64,000 bases of DNA from Legionella sp. PATHC032 (GCF_026191185.1 NZ_JAPHOV010000001.1:1607001-1671000); one strand, 5' to 3'. Shown: positions 18,458 to 28,899, counted from the stretch's first letter. The notes: generated from the letters alone by a model not told the origin. A program made the numbers and translations.

Positions 18458-19006
18458 CTATTTGTTTTTCCCGGGTAGCATACTCCTGAGTATATTGTCT
18501 TTATCAATAAAATGATGCTTAAGAGCACCCAAAACATGCAATGTGATAAAGGCAATTAAAATCCATGCAATAATTTCATGGGATTCGGCCATTAATTCTG
18601 CTAGAGATTTATTAGGTTCAATCCATGGAAGTGGAGCTTTAAACAAGCCGAAATAATTTGGGATTCTGTCTGCTGCAACCGACATGATCCATCCACTCAA
18701 TGGCATTATAATCAAGAGTACATAAAAACCATATTGCACAAGTCTTGATAAAACTTTTTCCCAAGGCTTAACCGACTCTGGTAATGCAGGTTTTCCCTTG
18801 GCATGAATCCAAATAAACCTCAAAATCATCAAAAAAAGAATAGTAATTCCTGTTGATTTATGAAGCATATAAGCAATTCCTTGGAATTGCTCAGGTATTT
18901 CATCAAGAAAAAAACCTGCTATTAGCATAATTATAACTGCTAATGCTATGACCCAGTGAAATAATTTACTCAGCGGTGAATATTCTGAAGCAGTATTAGC
19001 CTCCAT
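18458..19006 (-). CDS. Cytochrome b561 family protein
   Basis: 182 residues with four TM helices. The conserved haem-ligand histidines are in the expected places: LSKLFHWVIAL, MLHKSTGI, SHEIIAWILI, and LHVLGALKHHF. Di-haem b561 proteins pass electrons from ubiquinol, in E. coli CybB to superoxide. The gene follows the large glutamate dehydrogenase gene in the opposite sense of reading order (upstream of it is open intergenic sequence). A solitary gene. Confidence 0.9.
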   Translation of the reverse strand: MEANTASEYSPLSKLFHWVIALAVIIMLIAGFFLDEIPEQFQGIAYMLHKSTGITILFLMILRFIWIHAKGKPALPESVKPWEKVLSRLVQYGFYVLLIIMPLSGWIMSVAADRIPNYFGLFKAPLPWIEPNKSLAELMAESHEIIAWILIAFITLHVLGALKHHFIDKDNILRSMLPGKNK

Positions 19007-19033
19007 TTCATTTAACTCCTTTCATGTAATATA

Positions 19034-22000
19034 TCAAAAAGATTCTTCCATTTTTAAATTGGATTGTAATGTCGTTTGGGTTAAATCCAGCAGCTCTCGG
19101 GTAGCAACTAAAAACATGGTATAGTTCAAAGCCGTACTTGATTTCAATGCTGTCAGAATATAGTTCCACCGATCAATTAAAGAAACGTGTGTCTCTCCCC
19201 ATCTTGTTAATCGTTCTTGCAAATCCTTATTATTAGGTTCAAAACCCATTATGGCAGCTGTTAACTGTCGTTGTTGCCAATCCAAATCATCACGTAATGC
19301 TTCTCGAGATAAAGACTCCCAATGATTTTCAGTTGTGTGAACAATAATTTGCGTTCTAAGCCAGGCTATATCAAGAAACTCGCCAATACTAAAATATATT
19401 TCAGCTACTTTTGGGATTTTTATATTTTCCTCATAGGCAATTTCTATAATGTCTGTTGCGGCAAACAATCCTCGAGTCACTGTTAACTCATGGGCAAGTT
19501 GAGGCGGAATTCCTTCTTTTATCCGTTCTTGATAATGTTCCTCATATTGAATCCGACCTGTTTCACCAAAAACTGCAGGCATGGATTTTTTCAGTTCATC
19601 AACCCCTTTTGCATATAACTCTATTGCTTGAGTAATACTCATCGCCCTTCTATGTGTTCTTAAAAACCATCGTGTAACCCTTCTGGATAGTCTGACATAC
19701 AACATCATCATATCAACTTGAGCTTGCGCACTGATTCTAGTACCAAGTTCCTCAATTTGTTTCCATATCGCTTCCAGGTTTAAGACACTTCTGGCAATCA
19801 TATAAGCTCTGACAATCGCCGAAACAGAAGCTCCAGTTTCATCTTGTAATCTGTAAACGTAGGTAAAGCCCATTTCATTGACAATAATGTTGCTTAAGCG
19901 GGTAGCAATTATCTCTCTTCTTAATGGATGATCTTGCATTTGTTTACTGAAACGCTCTTGCAGAGGTTTGGGAAATGAACCAATAAGTATTTGATTCATA
20001 TAATCTTCTTCAGGGACTTCAGAAGCAAGAACTTGCTCTTTTAATATGGTTTTGCTGTAACACATTAAAACAGCAATTCCAGGTTGAGTTAATCCTTTCC
20101 CCATTAGCTTATGTTCCATTAGAACTTTTTCATCAGGTAAAAACTCTAAAGTTCTATCAATTTTTCCTGTTTTTTCTAATTCGTTAATATACCTTCCATG
20201 CAATTCAATTGCTCTTAGGGCTTGAGAAGCAGTTAAGCTAATAGCTCGGGTTTGTAGGAAATTATCTCTGAGCACTAATTTAGCTACTTCATCAGTCATA
20301 TTACTTAAAAGTTCATTTCTTTGTTTTGGAGTAAGATCTCCGGCTGCGACAACATTATTCAATAAAATCTTAATATTAACTTCTTTATCTGAGCAATTAA
20401 CCCCTCCAGAATTATCTATGAAATCTGTATAGACTTTACCACCGTGTAAACTATACTCCACTCGTGCTAACTGAGTTAATCCCAAATTCCCACCTTCACC
20501 TATCACTTTGCATCTCAATTGATTGGCATTAACACGCGTTGCATCGTTTGTTCGATCACCTACGCTGATATTACTTTCAGTGCTTGATTTAACATAGGTT
20601 CCAATTCCAGCACTCCACAGTAAATCCACATCGGCTTTTAATATTGCTTTAATCAGATCATTAGGTTCAATCGAAGTTTGTTTTATTCCAAATACTTTCT
20701 GCATTTCCGGGCTAACCGGGATTGATTTTGCACTACGAGAAAAAACACCTCCTCCTTTGGAAATGAGTTTTTTATCATAGTCTGTCCAGTTAGATCTGGG
20801 AAGATTGAATAACCGCTCTCGCTCTTTAAAACTAATTTCAGCGTCAGGATTAGGATCTACAAATATATGAATATGATTAAAAGCACCTACAAGTTTAATA
20901 TGCCTGGACAACAACATTCCATTTCCAAAGACATCCCCGGCCATATCTCCTATACCAACCACAGTGAAATCATTATTTTGGATATCTCTGTTCAATTCAT
21001 AGAAATGACGTTTAACAGACTCCCATGCCCCTTTAGCCGTAATCCCCATTTTTTTATGATCATAACCAACAGAGCCTCCTGAGGCGAAAGCATCTCCAAG
21101 CCAAAAACCATATTCCTGGGAAATTGAATTGGCAATGTCTGAAAATGTTGCAGTACCTTTGTCTGCAGCAACTACAAGATAAGGATCATCTTCATCATAA
21201 AAAACAACGTTTTGGGGTTTTACAATTAGTCCTTCTTTGTAATTGTCTGTTATATCCAGCAAACCTCTTATAAAGAGTTTGTAACAACTGATTCCCTCTT
21301 CCATAATTTCTTCACGAGTAGCGTTAACAGGTATCTGCTTGGGTACAAAACCACCCTTCGCCCCACTAGGAACAATCACGGAGTTCTTAACCTGTTGTGC
21401 TTTCATCAAGCCAAGGATTTCAGTCCGGAAATCTTCACGTCTGTCTGACCAACGTAAACCTCCTCGAGCTACTTTGCCACAACGTAAATGCACCCCTTCA
21501 AATCGTGGCGAGTAAACAAAAATTTCAAACATAGGGTATGGCTTTGGAACACCAGGAATAAGTTTACTGGACAATTTTATAGAAATATAATTCTTAGGGT
21601 TACCCTGAGCATCTACTTGATAAAAATTGGTACGAAGAGTAGCGCCAATTGCATGCACGTATTGTCTTATAATTCTGTCTTCATCAAGATTGGCTACATT
21701 ATCAAGATCAGATAAGATTTCAGCCACAAGTGCAACGTATCTATCCTCTCTCCTTTTGGAGTCATGAGGGTTGCACCGAATTTCGAATAACCTAACTAAT
21801 TTATTGGCAATGCTTACATTATTATTTAGTGCTGTTTCCATATAATCCTGGCTAAAGGTAAATCCTATTTGCCTGAAATATTTTGCATAGGTTCTTAAAA
21901 CAGCAACTTCCCTCCAATTTAATCCGGCGGCTAAAACTAATAAGTTAAAACCGTCATTTTCTGCATCACCAAACCATACTCTGGCAAATGCATTTTGAAA

Positions 22001-23911
22001 TAACTCTTTTATTTCATCGATCTTAAATTCACTTTCTTTGTTGTATTGCATAGCAAAATCATTAATCCATGCTACTTTGCCATCTTCAAATTTTAAAACA
22101 TAAGGACGCTCACTAATTGCCCTTAAACCGAGTTTTTCCAGGATCGGTAATACATCAGACAAGGGAATAGTAGTGTCATGCTGATAAACCTTTAGCCTAA
22201 AGCTTTTTTCAGATTCATCCAATGGCTTATAGAAATTAATACCGAGTGGATTTTCAGGACTTAGCATTTCAATATGCTTAATATCATAGACAGCCGTTCT
22301 TGGTGAAAAGGTATCCGAATAAGAAATTGGAAACGCATTTTTATACCGAGAGTAAAGTGCATTCGCTTGTTCTTCGCCATAGACTTCATGTAAATGATGT
22401 TGCAAATCATCAATCCACGATCGCCCCACTTCAATCAATTTTTGCTCTATTTCTTTCAAATTAAAATCGGGTAAATTCTTGGGATTGACCCTTACTATAA
22501 AATGAATTCTTGCCAATACCGATTCGGAAAATTGAGTAGAAAAAGTAATCTCTTCAGCATTAAAACTGTCTGCCAAAATTTTTTGCATGGCATATCTTAA
22601 TTCAGTATTAAACCTATCCTTGGGCACATATACCAAACATGAAATAAATCGCTTATATACATCGACCCTGGCAAACAGGCGGATACGTTTTCTATCTTGC
22701 ATATAGAAAATACCCATAGCTATTTCAAGTAACTCATCCTCAGTGCCTTGAATTAAATCATCTCTTGGAAGCGTTTCAAGTATATTTAATAATACTTTAC
22801 CTGCATGGCTATAAGGATTTAAGTTAGAGTTTTTCATAATTAATGCAACTTTATGTCGCAAAAATGGAATATGCTTGGGATTTGTATGATAAGCTGCAGA
22901 AGTATACAGTCCTATAATGCGCCTTTCACCAATCACTTCGCCTTTTTTATTGAAGCGCTTAACGCCAATATAATCAGTATAAGCATCTCTATGAACTGAG
23001 GCTAAAGTATTTGTTTTGGACATTACAAGAATGCGGGGTGATGAAATTAATCCCTGTGCCTCTGGTCCCATGGCTGTAATGCTTCTTGCATTTGATTTGC
23101 TCAGACTCTGACGTAAAACGCCTAATCCTGTTTCAGGAATAGGTTGTAAAATGGTTTCTTTTCCTTTTTTAACCAAATCATAATCTCGCAATCCTAAAAA
23201 AGTAAAATGGTGATCTTCCATCCAATTTAAAAAGGCCTTGGTCTCTTCAATTTCACTGATATCAATTGTCTTTGGTACGGTATCAAGCTCCTTAATAATT
23301 TCTCGTACTTTAGTACGCATTTTATCCCAATCTTCAAATACCGCTCGATTGTCCTCAAGAGCACGTTCAAAATTTTTGTGCAACTCTGATAAAGTAGCGG
23401 GATCCGTTTGTCGATCAATTTCTATAAAAATTGGCGCTTCGTGTAAAACATCATCTCCTACAGAACCACCATTTCTTGGAAGAATTTCGGTAACCTTGTT
23501 ATGGCTATCTCTTTTAACCTTAATTCCCCCCATATGAATAGTTAGATGTGATGTTAATCCCATTCTGTTAATTACTATTCTCAGAGTATCTACAATAAAC
23601 GGCATGTCTTCACAGATAACCTCTACAACAGTATGTGTAGTTTGCCAACCATGACGTTCATAGTCAGGATTGTAAATTCTGATTTTTGTCTCATTAGGAG
23701 CGCGCTCACAAATTAAGGACCAAAAATTGACTGCTGCACCATAAAGATCGTCAATTTCCCACTCTCGAAGATCTTCAAGAGCGACGGTCCCATAAAATTG
23801 TTTGGCGAATTCTGCACAAAACTCTGTTTGTTCGCCAATCATTGTTTGTTTAATTTTTTCAACAACGCTATTTACTATTACGTCTTTACCTTCTTCAAAT
23901 TTATAGGACAT
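19034..23911 (-). CDS. NAD-specific glutamate dehydrogenase, large (180 kDa) class
   Basis: 1625 residues, the usual length of the GDH-180 class known from Streptomyces and Pseudomonas GdhB. A long N-terminal half with ACT-like segments (TVVEVICEDMPFIVDTLRI near residue 80) precedes the catalytic GDH core around 760-1150, which contains CGKVARGGLRWSDRREDF, GAKGGFVPKQ (substrate lysine) and VVGIGDMAGDVFGNGML (NAD-binding). The C-terminal third is helical. It oxidatively deaminates glutamate to 2-oxoglutarate, a sensible feeding point for an amino-acid-using intracellular bacterium. Monocistronic in appearance. Confidence 0.96.
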   Translation of the reverse strand: MSYKFEEGKDVIVNSVVEKIKQTMIGEQTEFCAEFAKQFYGTVALEDLREWEIDDLYGAAVNFWSLICERAPNETKIRIYNPDYERHGWQTTHTVVEVICEDMPFIVDTLRIVINRMGLTSHLTIHMGGIKVKRDSHNKVTEILPRNGGSVGDDVLHEAPIFIEIDRQTDPATLSELHKNFERALEDNRAVFEDWDKMRTKVREIIKELDTVPKTIDISEIEETKAFLNWMEDHHFTFLGLRDYDLVKKGKETILQPIPETGLGVLRQSLSKSNARSITAMGPEAQGLISSPRILVMSKTNTLASVHRDAYTDYIGVKRFNKKGEVIGERRIIGLYTSAAYHTNPKHIPFLRHKVALIMKNSNLNPYSHAGKVLLNILETLPRDDLIQGTEDELLEIAMGIFYMQDRKRIRLFARVDVYKRFISCLVYVPKDRFNTELRYAMQKILADSFNAEEITFSTQFSESVLARIHFIVRVNPKNLPDFNLKEIEQKLIEVGRSWIDDLQHHLHEVYGEEQANALYSRYKNAFPISYSDTFSPRTAVYDIKHIEMLSPENPLGINFYKPLDESEKSFRLKVYQHDTTIPLSDVLPILEKLGLRAISERPYVLKFEDGKVAWINDFAMQYNKESEFKIDEIKELFQNAFARVWFGDAENDGFNLLVLAAGLNWREVAVLRTYAKYFRQIGFTFSQDYMETALNNNVSIANKLVRLFEIRCNPHDSKRREDRYVALVAEILSDLDNVANLDEDRIIRQYVHAIGATLRTNFYQVDAQGNPKNYISIKLSSKLIPGVPKPYPMFEIFVYSPRFEGVHLRCGKVARGGLRWSDRREDFRTEILGLMKAQQVKNSVIVPSGAKGGFVPKQIPVNATREEIMEEGISCYKLFIRGLLDITDNYKEGLIVKPQNVVFYDEDDPYLVVAADKGTATFSDIANSISQEYGFWLGDAFASGGSVGYDHKKMGITAKGAWESVKRHFYELNRDIQNNDFTVVGIGDMAGDVFGNGMLLSRHIKLVGAFNHIHIFVDPNPDAEISFKERERLFNLPRSNWTDYDKKLISKGGGVFSRSAKSIPVSPEMQKVFGIKQTSIEPNDLIKAILKADVDLLWSAGIGTYVKSSTESNISVGDRTNDATRVNANQLRCKVIGEGGNLGLTQLARVEYSLHGGKVYTDFIDNSGGVNCSDKEVNIKILLNNVVAAGDLTPKQRNELLSNMTDEVAKLVLRDNFLQTRAISLTASQALRAIELHGRYINELEKTGKIDRTLEFLPDEKVLMEHKLMGKGLTQPGIAVLMCYSKTILKEQVLASEVPEEDYMNQILIGSFPKPLQERFSKQMQDHPLRREIIATRLSNIIVNEMGFTYVYRLQDETGASVSAIVRAYMIARSVLNLEAIWKQIEELGTRISAQAQVDMMMLYVRLSRRVTRWFLRTHRRAMSITQAIELYAKGVDELKKSMPAVFGETGRIQYEEHYQERIKEGIPPQLAHELTVTRGLFAATDIIEIAYEENIKIPKVAEIYFSIGEFLDIAWLRTQIIVHTTENHWESLSREALRDDLDWQQRQLTAAIMGFEPNNKDLQERLTRWGETHVSLIDRWNYILTALKSSTALNYTMFLVATRELLDLTQTTLQSNLKMEESF

Positions 23912-23962
23912 TCATTTACCCCTTCAGGTTCACTTATGCTCCGAAGCATTAATTGTTATTAA

Positions 23963-24451
23963 TCATTGTATGTATACTAAAGTATTCTTTGTTGCCCAAG
24001 CTGCCAGCTTAATAATTGCATCATTATTCAGGCGAATGCATCCATGTGAGCCAGGTATACCTAGTTGAGTTGTATCTGGTGTGCCGTGAATATAAATGTA
24101 ACGCTGTAAAGTATCTACATCTTCACCCTTATTTCGACCAGGCTCTAATCCATCCAATTGTAAAATTCGGGTTAATATCCAATCCCTTTCTGGAAATTGG
24201 GTTGCCAATGATTCTGAATAAATCTCACCAGTCCATTCTCTGGCAACCATAACACTATTAATTGGCAGATCAAGTCCAAGTATAGAATGGATTTTGTGCC
24301 AACCTCTCGGGGTGCATCCACTATTCATTTTTTCACCCACGCCATTTTTCCCGGATGAAATGACATAGTTTGCAATTAAATGATCCTTTTCAAAACAACT
24401 CATCTCCTGTTTTTTTATTGAAATAAAAATGAATTTACTATTTTTTACCAT
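23963..24451 (-). CDS. L,D-transpeptidase (YkuD domain)
   Basis: 162 residues from ATG 24451, overlapping the upstream dehydrogenase stop by 14 bases (a TTG at 24472 would lengthen it). The catalytic box is complete: YIHGTPDTTQLGIPGSHGCIRL, with His and the nucleophilic Cys near the C-terminus. There is no obvious signal peptide; the N-terminus KFIFISIKKQEMSCFE reads like the first strands of the domain, so export is uncertain. Family members make 3-3 peptidoglycan cross-links or attach lipoproteins. Confidence 0.85.
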   Translation of the reverse strand: MVKNSKFIFISIKKQEMSCFEKDHLIANYVISSGKNGVGEKMNSGCTPRGWHKIHSILGLDLPINSVMVAREWTGEIYSESLATQFPERDWILTRILQLDGLEPGRNKGEDVDTLQRYIYIHGTPDTTQLGIPGSHGCIRLNNDAIIKLAAWATKNTLVYIQ

Positions 24452-25826
24452 GTTTTGGATCACTAATCGCAATTGTTTTGGTATTTACAAACTCTAATAT
24501 ACCTTCTCTTGATAACTCTCTACCATATCCTGATCGCTTTATTCCCCCAAAAGGGAGTCTTGGATCAGAGGCTACAAAAGCATTAACAAAACAGGTTCCT
24601 GCTTCAATTTCGTAAGTAGCAATGTGCTCTCCCTTATTAAGATCTTTTGTGAATACAGCAGCACCTAAACCATACTGACTCATATTGGCGAGTGAAATTG
24701 CCTCACTCTCATTTTTAGCAGTAACAATAACAATAACAGGTCCAAATAGTTCCTCATCAAAAGCCGTCATTCCAGGTTTAACATCAGTTAATAATGTTGG
24801 CGGGTAGAAGTACCCTTTACCTTCTGGAATTATACCACCAAGCAATAATTTAGCACCTTGTTTAACAGATTTTTCTACTTGTGAATGCAAATTTTCTCGT
24901 AAATCTTTTCTCGCCATGGGTCCCAAATTAATATTGGGGTCTAATGGATCTCCCATTTTGTATTTGCTAATGAGTTCTCTGATTTTAGAAATTAATTCTT
25001 TTTCAATCGATTGAAGTGCTATAACTCGCTTGGCCGCAATGCAAACCTGTCCGGTATTATTTAATCGTGAAGCCACAATGCATTGAGCAGCAAGATCTAA
25101 ATCCGCATCTTCCAGGATCAAATAGGGATCGGAACCACCTAACTCCAGAACCGATTTTTTCAAATTTTTACCTGCATTCGCTGCAACGCTTTGACCAGCA
25201 TGTTCACTCCCAGTTAAAGTAACTGCGGTGACAAATTGATTTTCAATGATATGAGATGCCCCATCATTATCTACAATTAAATGTTGAAATAATGATGAAG
25301 GAAACCCAGCATCTCTAAATAATTCTTCAATTTTATTTCCTGTTCCACTCGATATTGGAGCATGTTTTAAAATAGCCCCATTACCCGCCATGATAGTTGG
25401 AGCTGAAAATCTAAAAACCTGCCAAAATGGAAAATTCCAAGGCATTATGGCAAATACAATTCCTAGTGGCCTGTAACAAACCTTTGCTGTTTTCATTTCA
25501 GTCTGAACAGTTCTTGGCATCAAATATTGTTCTGCATTTTCAGCATAATGTTCACAGACCCAAGCACACTTCTCAATTTCAGCACGACCTGCTGTAATGG
25601 GTTTACCCATTTCTAAAGCCATTAAATGCGCTAAATTTTGCTTTTTATCTTTTAATATCTGAGCAAGATTTAGCATTAAAGAGCGCCTTATGTCGAATTT
25701 AGAATTTTTCCAATTTAAATAGGCTTCATACCCACATGCTATTTTTTTGTCTATTGAGTCAAAATCCAGGCATGTATAGTTGTTTAGAACTTCTTCAGTT
25801 GCGGGGTTGACAGTTTGAATATTCAT
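24438..25826 (-). CDS. NAD(P)-dependent aldehyde/succinate-semialdehyde dehydrogenase, YneI (Sad)-like
   Basis: 462 residues, the same length as E. coli YneI. ALDH motifs: MPWNFPFWQVFRFSAP, VTLTGSEHAGQSVAANAG, LELGGSDPYLIL (catalytic Glu), NNTGQVCIAAKR (catalytic Cys), and PFGGIKRSGYGRE at the C-terminus. It likely oxidises succinate semialdehyde or a similar aldehyde; the true substrate cannot be read from the sequence. Overlaps the L,D-transpeptidase gene, so the two are probably co-transcribed. Confidence 0.9.
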   Translation of the reverse strand: MNIQTVNPATEEVLNNYTCLDFDSIDKKIACGYEAYLNWKNSKFDIRRSLMLNLAQILKDKKQNLAHLMALEMGKPITAGRAEIEKCAWVCEHYAENAEQYLMPRTVQTEMKTAKVCYRPLGIVFAIMPWNFPFWQVFRFSAPTIMAGNGAILKHAPISSGTGNKIEELFRDAGFPSSLFQHLIVDNDGASHIIENQFVTAVTLTGSEHAGQSVAANAGKNLKKSVLELGGSDPYLILEDADLDLAAQCIVASRLNNTGQVCIAAKRVIALQSIEKELISKIRELISKYKMGDPLDPNINLGPMARKDLRENLHSQVEKSVKQGAKLLLGGIIPEGKGYFYPPTLLTDVKPGMTAFDEELFGPVIVIVTAKNESEAISLANMSQYGLGAAVFTKDLNKGEHIATYEIEAGTCFVNAFVASDPRLPFGGIKRSGYGRELSREGILEFVNTKTIAISDPKHGKK

Positions 25827-26166
25827 TTAATTACTCGATATGATTAACGTTGCCTATAGTTTAGTCTAAATTAAGGCTTTTTTTATTTTAAATAATTAAC
25901 CTAACTTGCACTTTGCTTTTGAATATTGATACTATTTTTATTTTAAACGACATTGTCTTAAAGAACAGTAATAAAAATCAACCTGTTAAGTTAAATGGGC
26001 TTTAACTGTTTTAGTAAAAGCCAAAATATATCGTCTTTATGAACGAAGCAATCCAGATTTAATCTTTGCACTGGATATTTTTAAAGATAATTTGTTTTTT
26101 GTTTTTATAAAAAAGACTGAAGTCTAATTAGTAGTAGAATGACATTGATTAACTCTAGGATAAGTA
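25827..26166. other. Intergenic region between divergent dehydrogenase and pcsA genes
   Basis: 340 bases of very AT-rich sequence that must hold the promoters of both divergent genes. I see no ORF of note, no clear hairpin and no repeat. AGGATAAGTA just before 26167 is the pcsA ribosome site. Confidence 0.6.
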
Positions 26167-26934
26167 ATGAATCCAATAAAGCCTCCCTTTACTCTTAATC
26201 AATATTTTGCCGCCTGGTTTGTCCACATATTTACTGCCAGCGCTGCCTGTATTGGCGTCTTTAGCCTATATAAAATTTACCAGCATGATTATGTATTTGC
26301 TTTATGGCTAATGGCAATTACTGTATTTATTGATGCAGTAGATGGTAGCCTTGCTCGATTGGTTCATGTAAAAAGCGTATTGCCTAAAATTGATGGGGCG
26401 TTATTAGACAATATTGTTGACTATTTAAACTATGTCATTACCCCATGTTTTTTCTTGCTAGTAAAACCTGATATGCTTCCAGCAGATTATGTCGTACCAA
26501 TTATAGCTGCAATTACAATTACGTCGGCCTATCAATTCTGCCAGGATGACGCAAAAACCCCTGATCACTTTTTTAAAGGTTTCCCCTGCTACTGGAATAT
26601 TACTGTCTTCTATATGTATATTTTTAACACTTCTATGATTGTGAACACCGTTCTCTTGTCTCTTTTTTGTGTACTGATTTTTATTCCAGTAAAATATGTT
26701 TATCCATCAAGATTAGATTACTTGACTGAGTCCAGGACTTTGAAAATATTAATGCATTGTTGCTCTGCTCTTTATGGAATCAGTTCATTTTGCCTGCTAG
26801 TTAATTACCCTGAAACAAATAAATTGTGGGTAAGCTTATCATTGGGTTATGTGGGCATGTATTTATTTTTAAGTTTCTACAGAACCTATTATCCGATGTT
26901 CAAAGCTAAGATTGCGGCAAATAATAAAGATTGA
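26167..26934 (+). CDS. pcsA: Phosphatidylcholine synthase PcsA
   Basis: 255 residues with about eight TM helices. The CDP-alcohol phosphotransferase motif is present in the extended spacing typical of Pcs: DG-SLAR, 12 residues, then G-ALL-D-NIV-D (about 57-87). It condenses choline with CDP-diacylglycerol in the inner membrane. In Legionella, host choline feeds this route, and phosphatidylcholine affects virulence. Monocistronic in appearance. Confidence 0.93.
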   Translation: MNPIKPPFTLNQYFAAWFVHIFTASAACIGVFSLYKIYQHDYVFALWLMAITVFIDAVDGSLARLVHVKSVLPKIDGALLDNIVDYLNYVITPCFFLLVKPDMLPADYVVPIIAAITITSAYQFCQDDAKTPDHFFKGFPCYWNITVFYMYIFNTSMIVNTVLLSLFCVLIFIPVKYVYPSRLDYLTESRTLKILMHCCSALYGISSFCLLVNYPETNKLWVSLSLGYVGMYLFLSFYRTYYPMFKAKIAANNKD

Positions 26935-27243
26935 GTTTATATGTAATTTATGTTTTCCATGCAGATATTACATCCCTGGTTACACGGTTTAATCTGGCTC
27001 TTTTAGGAAATTTTTTCTTTTCTTATTGCCTTAAACAGTATCTGCTTGCTGAAAAATAGTGGGTTAATGCGAACCGCGCCTCCATATGAAATTAAATTAT
27101 GCCAATAACTTATGAATACCTAATAGCAAAGATATAATAAAGACGAATTAATATCTTCTATGCGTTTGATTTTTTTATTACATGATAGACTTTGTCTATT
27201 TAATGATTAAAATAGCATCTTAATTTTGTTTTTTGAGGAAATT
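26935..27243. other. Intergenic region after pcsA
   Basis: 309 bases. No ORF, no convincing terminator. It must contain the promoter of the next gene; TGAGGAAATT before 27244 is its ribosome site. Confidence 0.5.
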
Positions 27244-27732
27244 ATGTCATTAATTAATTATTTTACTAAAACGATGTTAATCACAGCTTTTGTGACCAAT
27301 TCAGTCCAGGCTGCATCGATTTTTCCCCGTGGCTGTGAAGTCACTGGTTTTGGTTATAGTGAAAATTATTTAATTTTAAATGAAACGGGTAATCAAACCT
27401 ATTATCTCATTCAAAACCGTTCAGATTCGAAAATTGAGCTGGAGCGTTTTGATAACTCCGATGCGTTTATGATTCCTCCCTTGCAAGCATCGCTAGATCC
27501 AATGAATTGGGCGGCATTTGCCTCGGATGTAAAAAATTTAAACTTCAAGTGTTATAAGCATGTTGACGACAATACTTCTTTAGTTGATTGTCGCGAAGTT
27601 CTCGAGGTTTGCCAATATCCTCGTGTTAAATTCGCACTCAGTAATATGGGAAACTATTGGATTTCTACTAATAAGTCACAAAATGAAGTCATTCAGGAAT
27701 CTGTTGCTAAAGGAATTTACCTAAAATGGTGA
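27244..27732 (+). CDS. Small exported protein of unknown function
   Basis: 162 residues from ATG 27244, chosen because GAGGA lies 4-5 nt upstream; the longer frame starts with TTG. Signal peptide MSLINYFTKTMLITAFVTNSVQA with a clear AxA-like cut, then an acidic mature domain with four cysteines (FPRGCEV, NFKCYKH, LVDCREV, EVCQYPR), probably disulfide-bonded in the periplasm. I do not recognise the family with confidence; its size and layout recall small enhanced-entry-type envelope proteins of Legionella. Three nt before the next gene. Confidence 0.7.
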   Translation: MSLINYFTKTMLITAFVTNSVQAASIFPRGCEVTGFGYSENYLILNETGNQTYYLIQNRSDSKIELERFDNSDAFMIPPLQASLDPMNWAAFASDVKNLNFKCYKHVDDNTSLVDCREVLEVCQYPRVKFALSNMGNYWISTNKSQNEVIQESVAKGIYLKW

Positions 27733-27735
27733 TCA

Positions 27736-28236
27736 GTGAATAAAACAGAGCATGACACGATATACCTGGTACTAGGTATTGTTGGCGCTTTGATACTTAT
27801 TTATGGGCGGAGCCAGAATACTCCCCAAGTCTATTACATGACTGGCTCACTTGCTCTTATGGTTACAGCAATTCACTATAAATTGATTTATTTTATTGCT
27901 CTGGAATTAATTTTGGGAGCAGGCCATACCTCCCTGCTCCTTGGTATGGGGAAATATATTGGTTCAGCTTTACCTTCTTTGTTGTGTTTACAGCTACTGG
28001 TTTTTTATTTAATGTTTGGTAAGGAAAATAGTATTTTTTTATTAACTGGTATTATAGGAATAGCGCTGCTTTCGATGGGGCTTGCCTATAATAATCAAAT
28101 GATATTTTTTTCTGGAAGTTCAGGTGTGGCTGTATATTCTTACTATTGTGCTTATAGAGGTCAATACATCTGTTACATATGGGGTATTCTTAATACAATA
28201 TTTGCGTCATATGCTCTTTATCAATTGATATTTTAA
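27736..28236 (+). CDS. Integral membrane protein of unknown function
   Basis: 166 residues from a GTG start. Five or so hydrophobic helices with little soluble sequence (IYLVLGIVGALILIYG at the start, GILNTIFASYALYQLIF at the end). No family recognised. It follows the small exported protein by 3 nt and precedes the thioredoxin-like gene by 24 nt, so the three are likely one transcript. Confidence 0.7.
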   Translation: MNKTEHDTIYLVLGIVGALILIYGRSQNTPQVYYMTGSLALMVTAIHYKLIYFIALELILGAGHTSLLLGMGKYIGSALPSLLCLQLLVFYLMFGKENSIFLLTGIIGIALLSMGLAYNNQMIFFSGSSGVAVYSYYCAYRGQYICYIWGILNTIFASYALYQLIF

Positions 28237-28260
28237 GATTTTTTTGAGGGATTTAATAAA

Positions 28261-28818
28261 ATGGCTAGAACTCTATCAAACATGCTTCCATTAGGCACAG
28301 TAGCACCTCATTTTGAATTAATGGATGTGGTTAGTGGAAGTAAAGTTAAATTTAGAGAAACCCCGCGTTATGTGGCTACTGTGATTATGTTTATATGTAA
28401 CCATTGTCCTTTTGTGAAACATATTAATACCGAATTAACACAACTTGCTAATGACTATATTCCAAAAGGAATTCGTTTTTTGGCAATTAATTCCAATGAT
28501 GTAGCAAGTTATCCTGATGACTCACCTGAAAATATGATGATAACTGCTGAAACACATCAATATCCGTTTCCATATCTTTTTGATGAAACCCAAGAAGTAG
28601 CTAAAGCATATAATGCAGCGTGTACACCGGATTTCTTTGTTTTTGACTCTGATTTGTCCTTAGTTTATCGAGGGCAATTAGATGATTCAAGACCTGGGAA
28701 TGGTATTCCTGTAACTGGCAGCTCAATTCGCCAGGCTTTGGATTACTTATTAAATAATAGACCTTTAGATTTTGAACAAAAGCCGAGTATTGGATGCAAC
28801 ATCAAGTGGAAAATATAG
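28261..28818 (+). CDS. Thioredoxin-fold redoxin (AhpC/TSA-like)
   Basis: 185 residues, no signal peptide. MFICNHCPFVKHI has a CxxC active site (about residues 46-49), followed by redoxin features: FLAINSNDVASYPDDS, YLFDETQEVAKAYNAACTPDFFVFD and VYRGQLDD. This compact group of cytoplasmic thioredoxin-like proteins is common in proteobacteria, with a presumed thiol-disulfide role. The cis-proline loop is CTPDFF. Confidence 0.85.
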   Translation: MARTLSNMLPLGTVAPHFELMDVVSGSKVKFRETPRYVATVIMFICNHCPFVKHINTELTQLANDYIPKGIRFLAINSNDVASYPDDSPENMMITAETHQYPFPYLFDETQEVAKAYNAACTPDFFVFDSDLSLVYRGQLDDSRPGNGIPVTGSSIRQALDYLLNNRPLDFEQKPSIGCNIKWKI

Positions 28819-28843
28819 GCTGTAACTGTTTTTAATACAAAAA

Positions 28844-28899
28844 AGCAACATCGATTTCCATTATTCATTAAATATGTATAACAAAAATCGTATGTTGCT
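28844..28899. terminator. Possible shared terminator between redoxin gene and legC6
   Basis: AGCAACATCGATTT (from 28844) pairs with AAATCGTATGTTGCT (to 28899) around a long loop; AAAA precedes the stem. It lies between two convergent genes. The loop is large for an intrinsic terminator. Confidence 0.45.
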
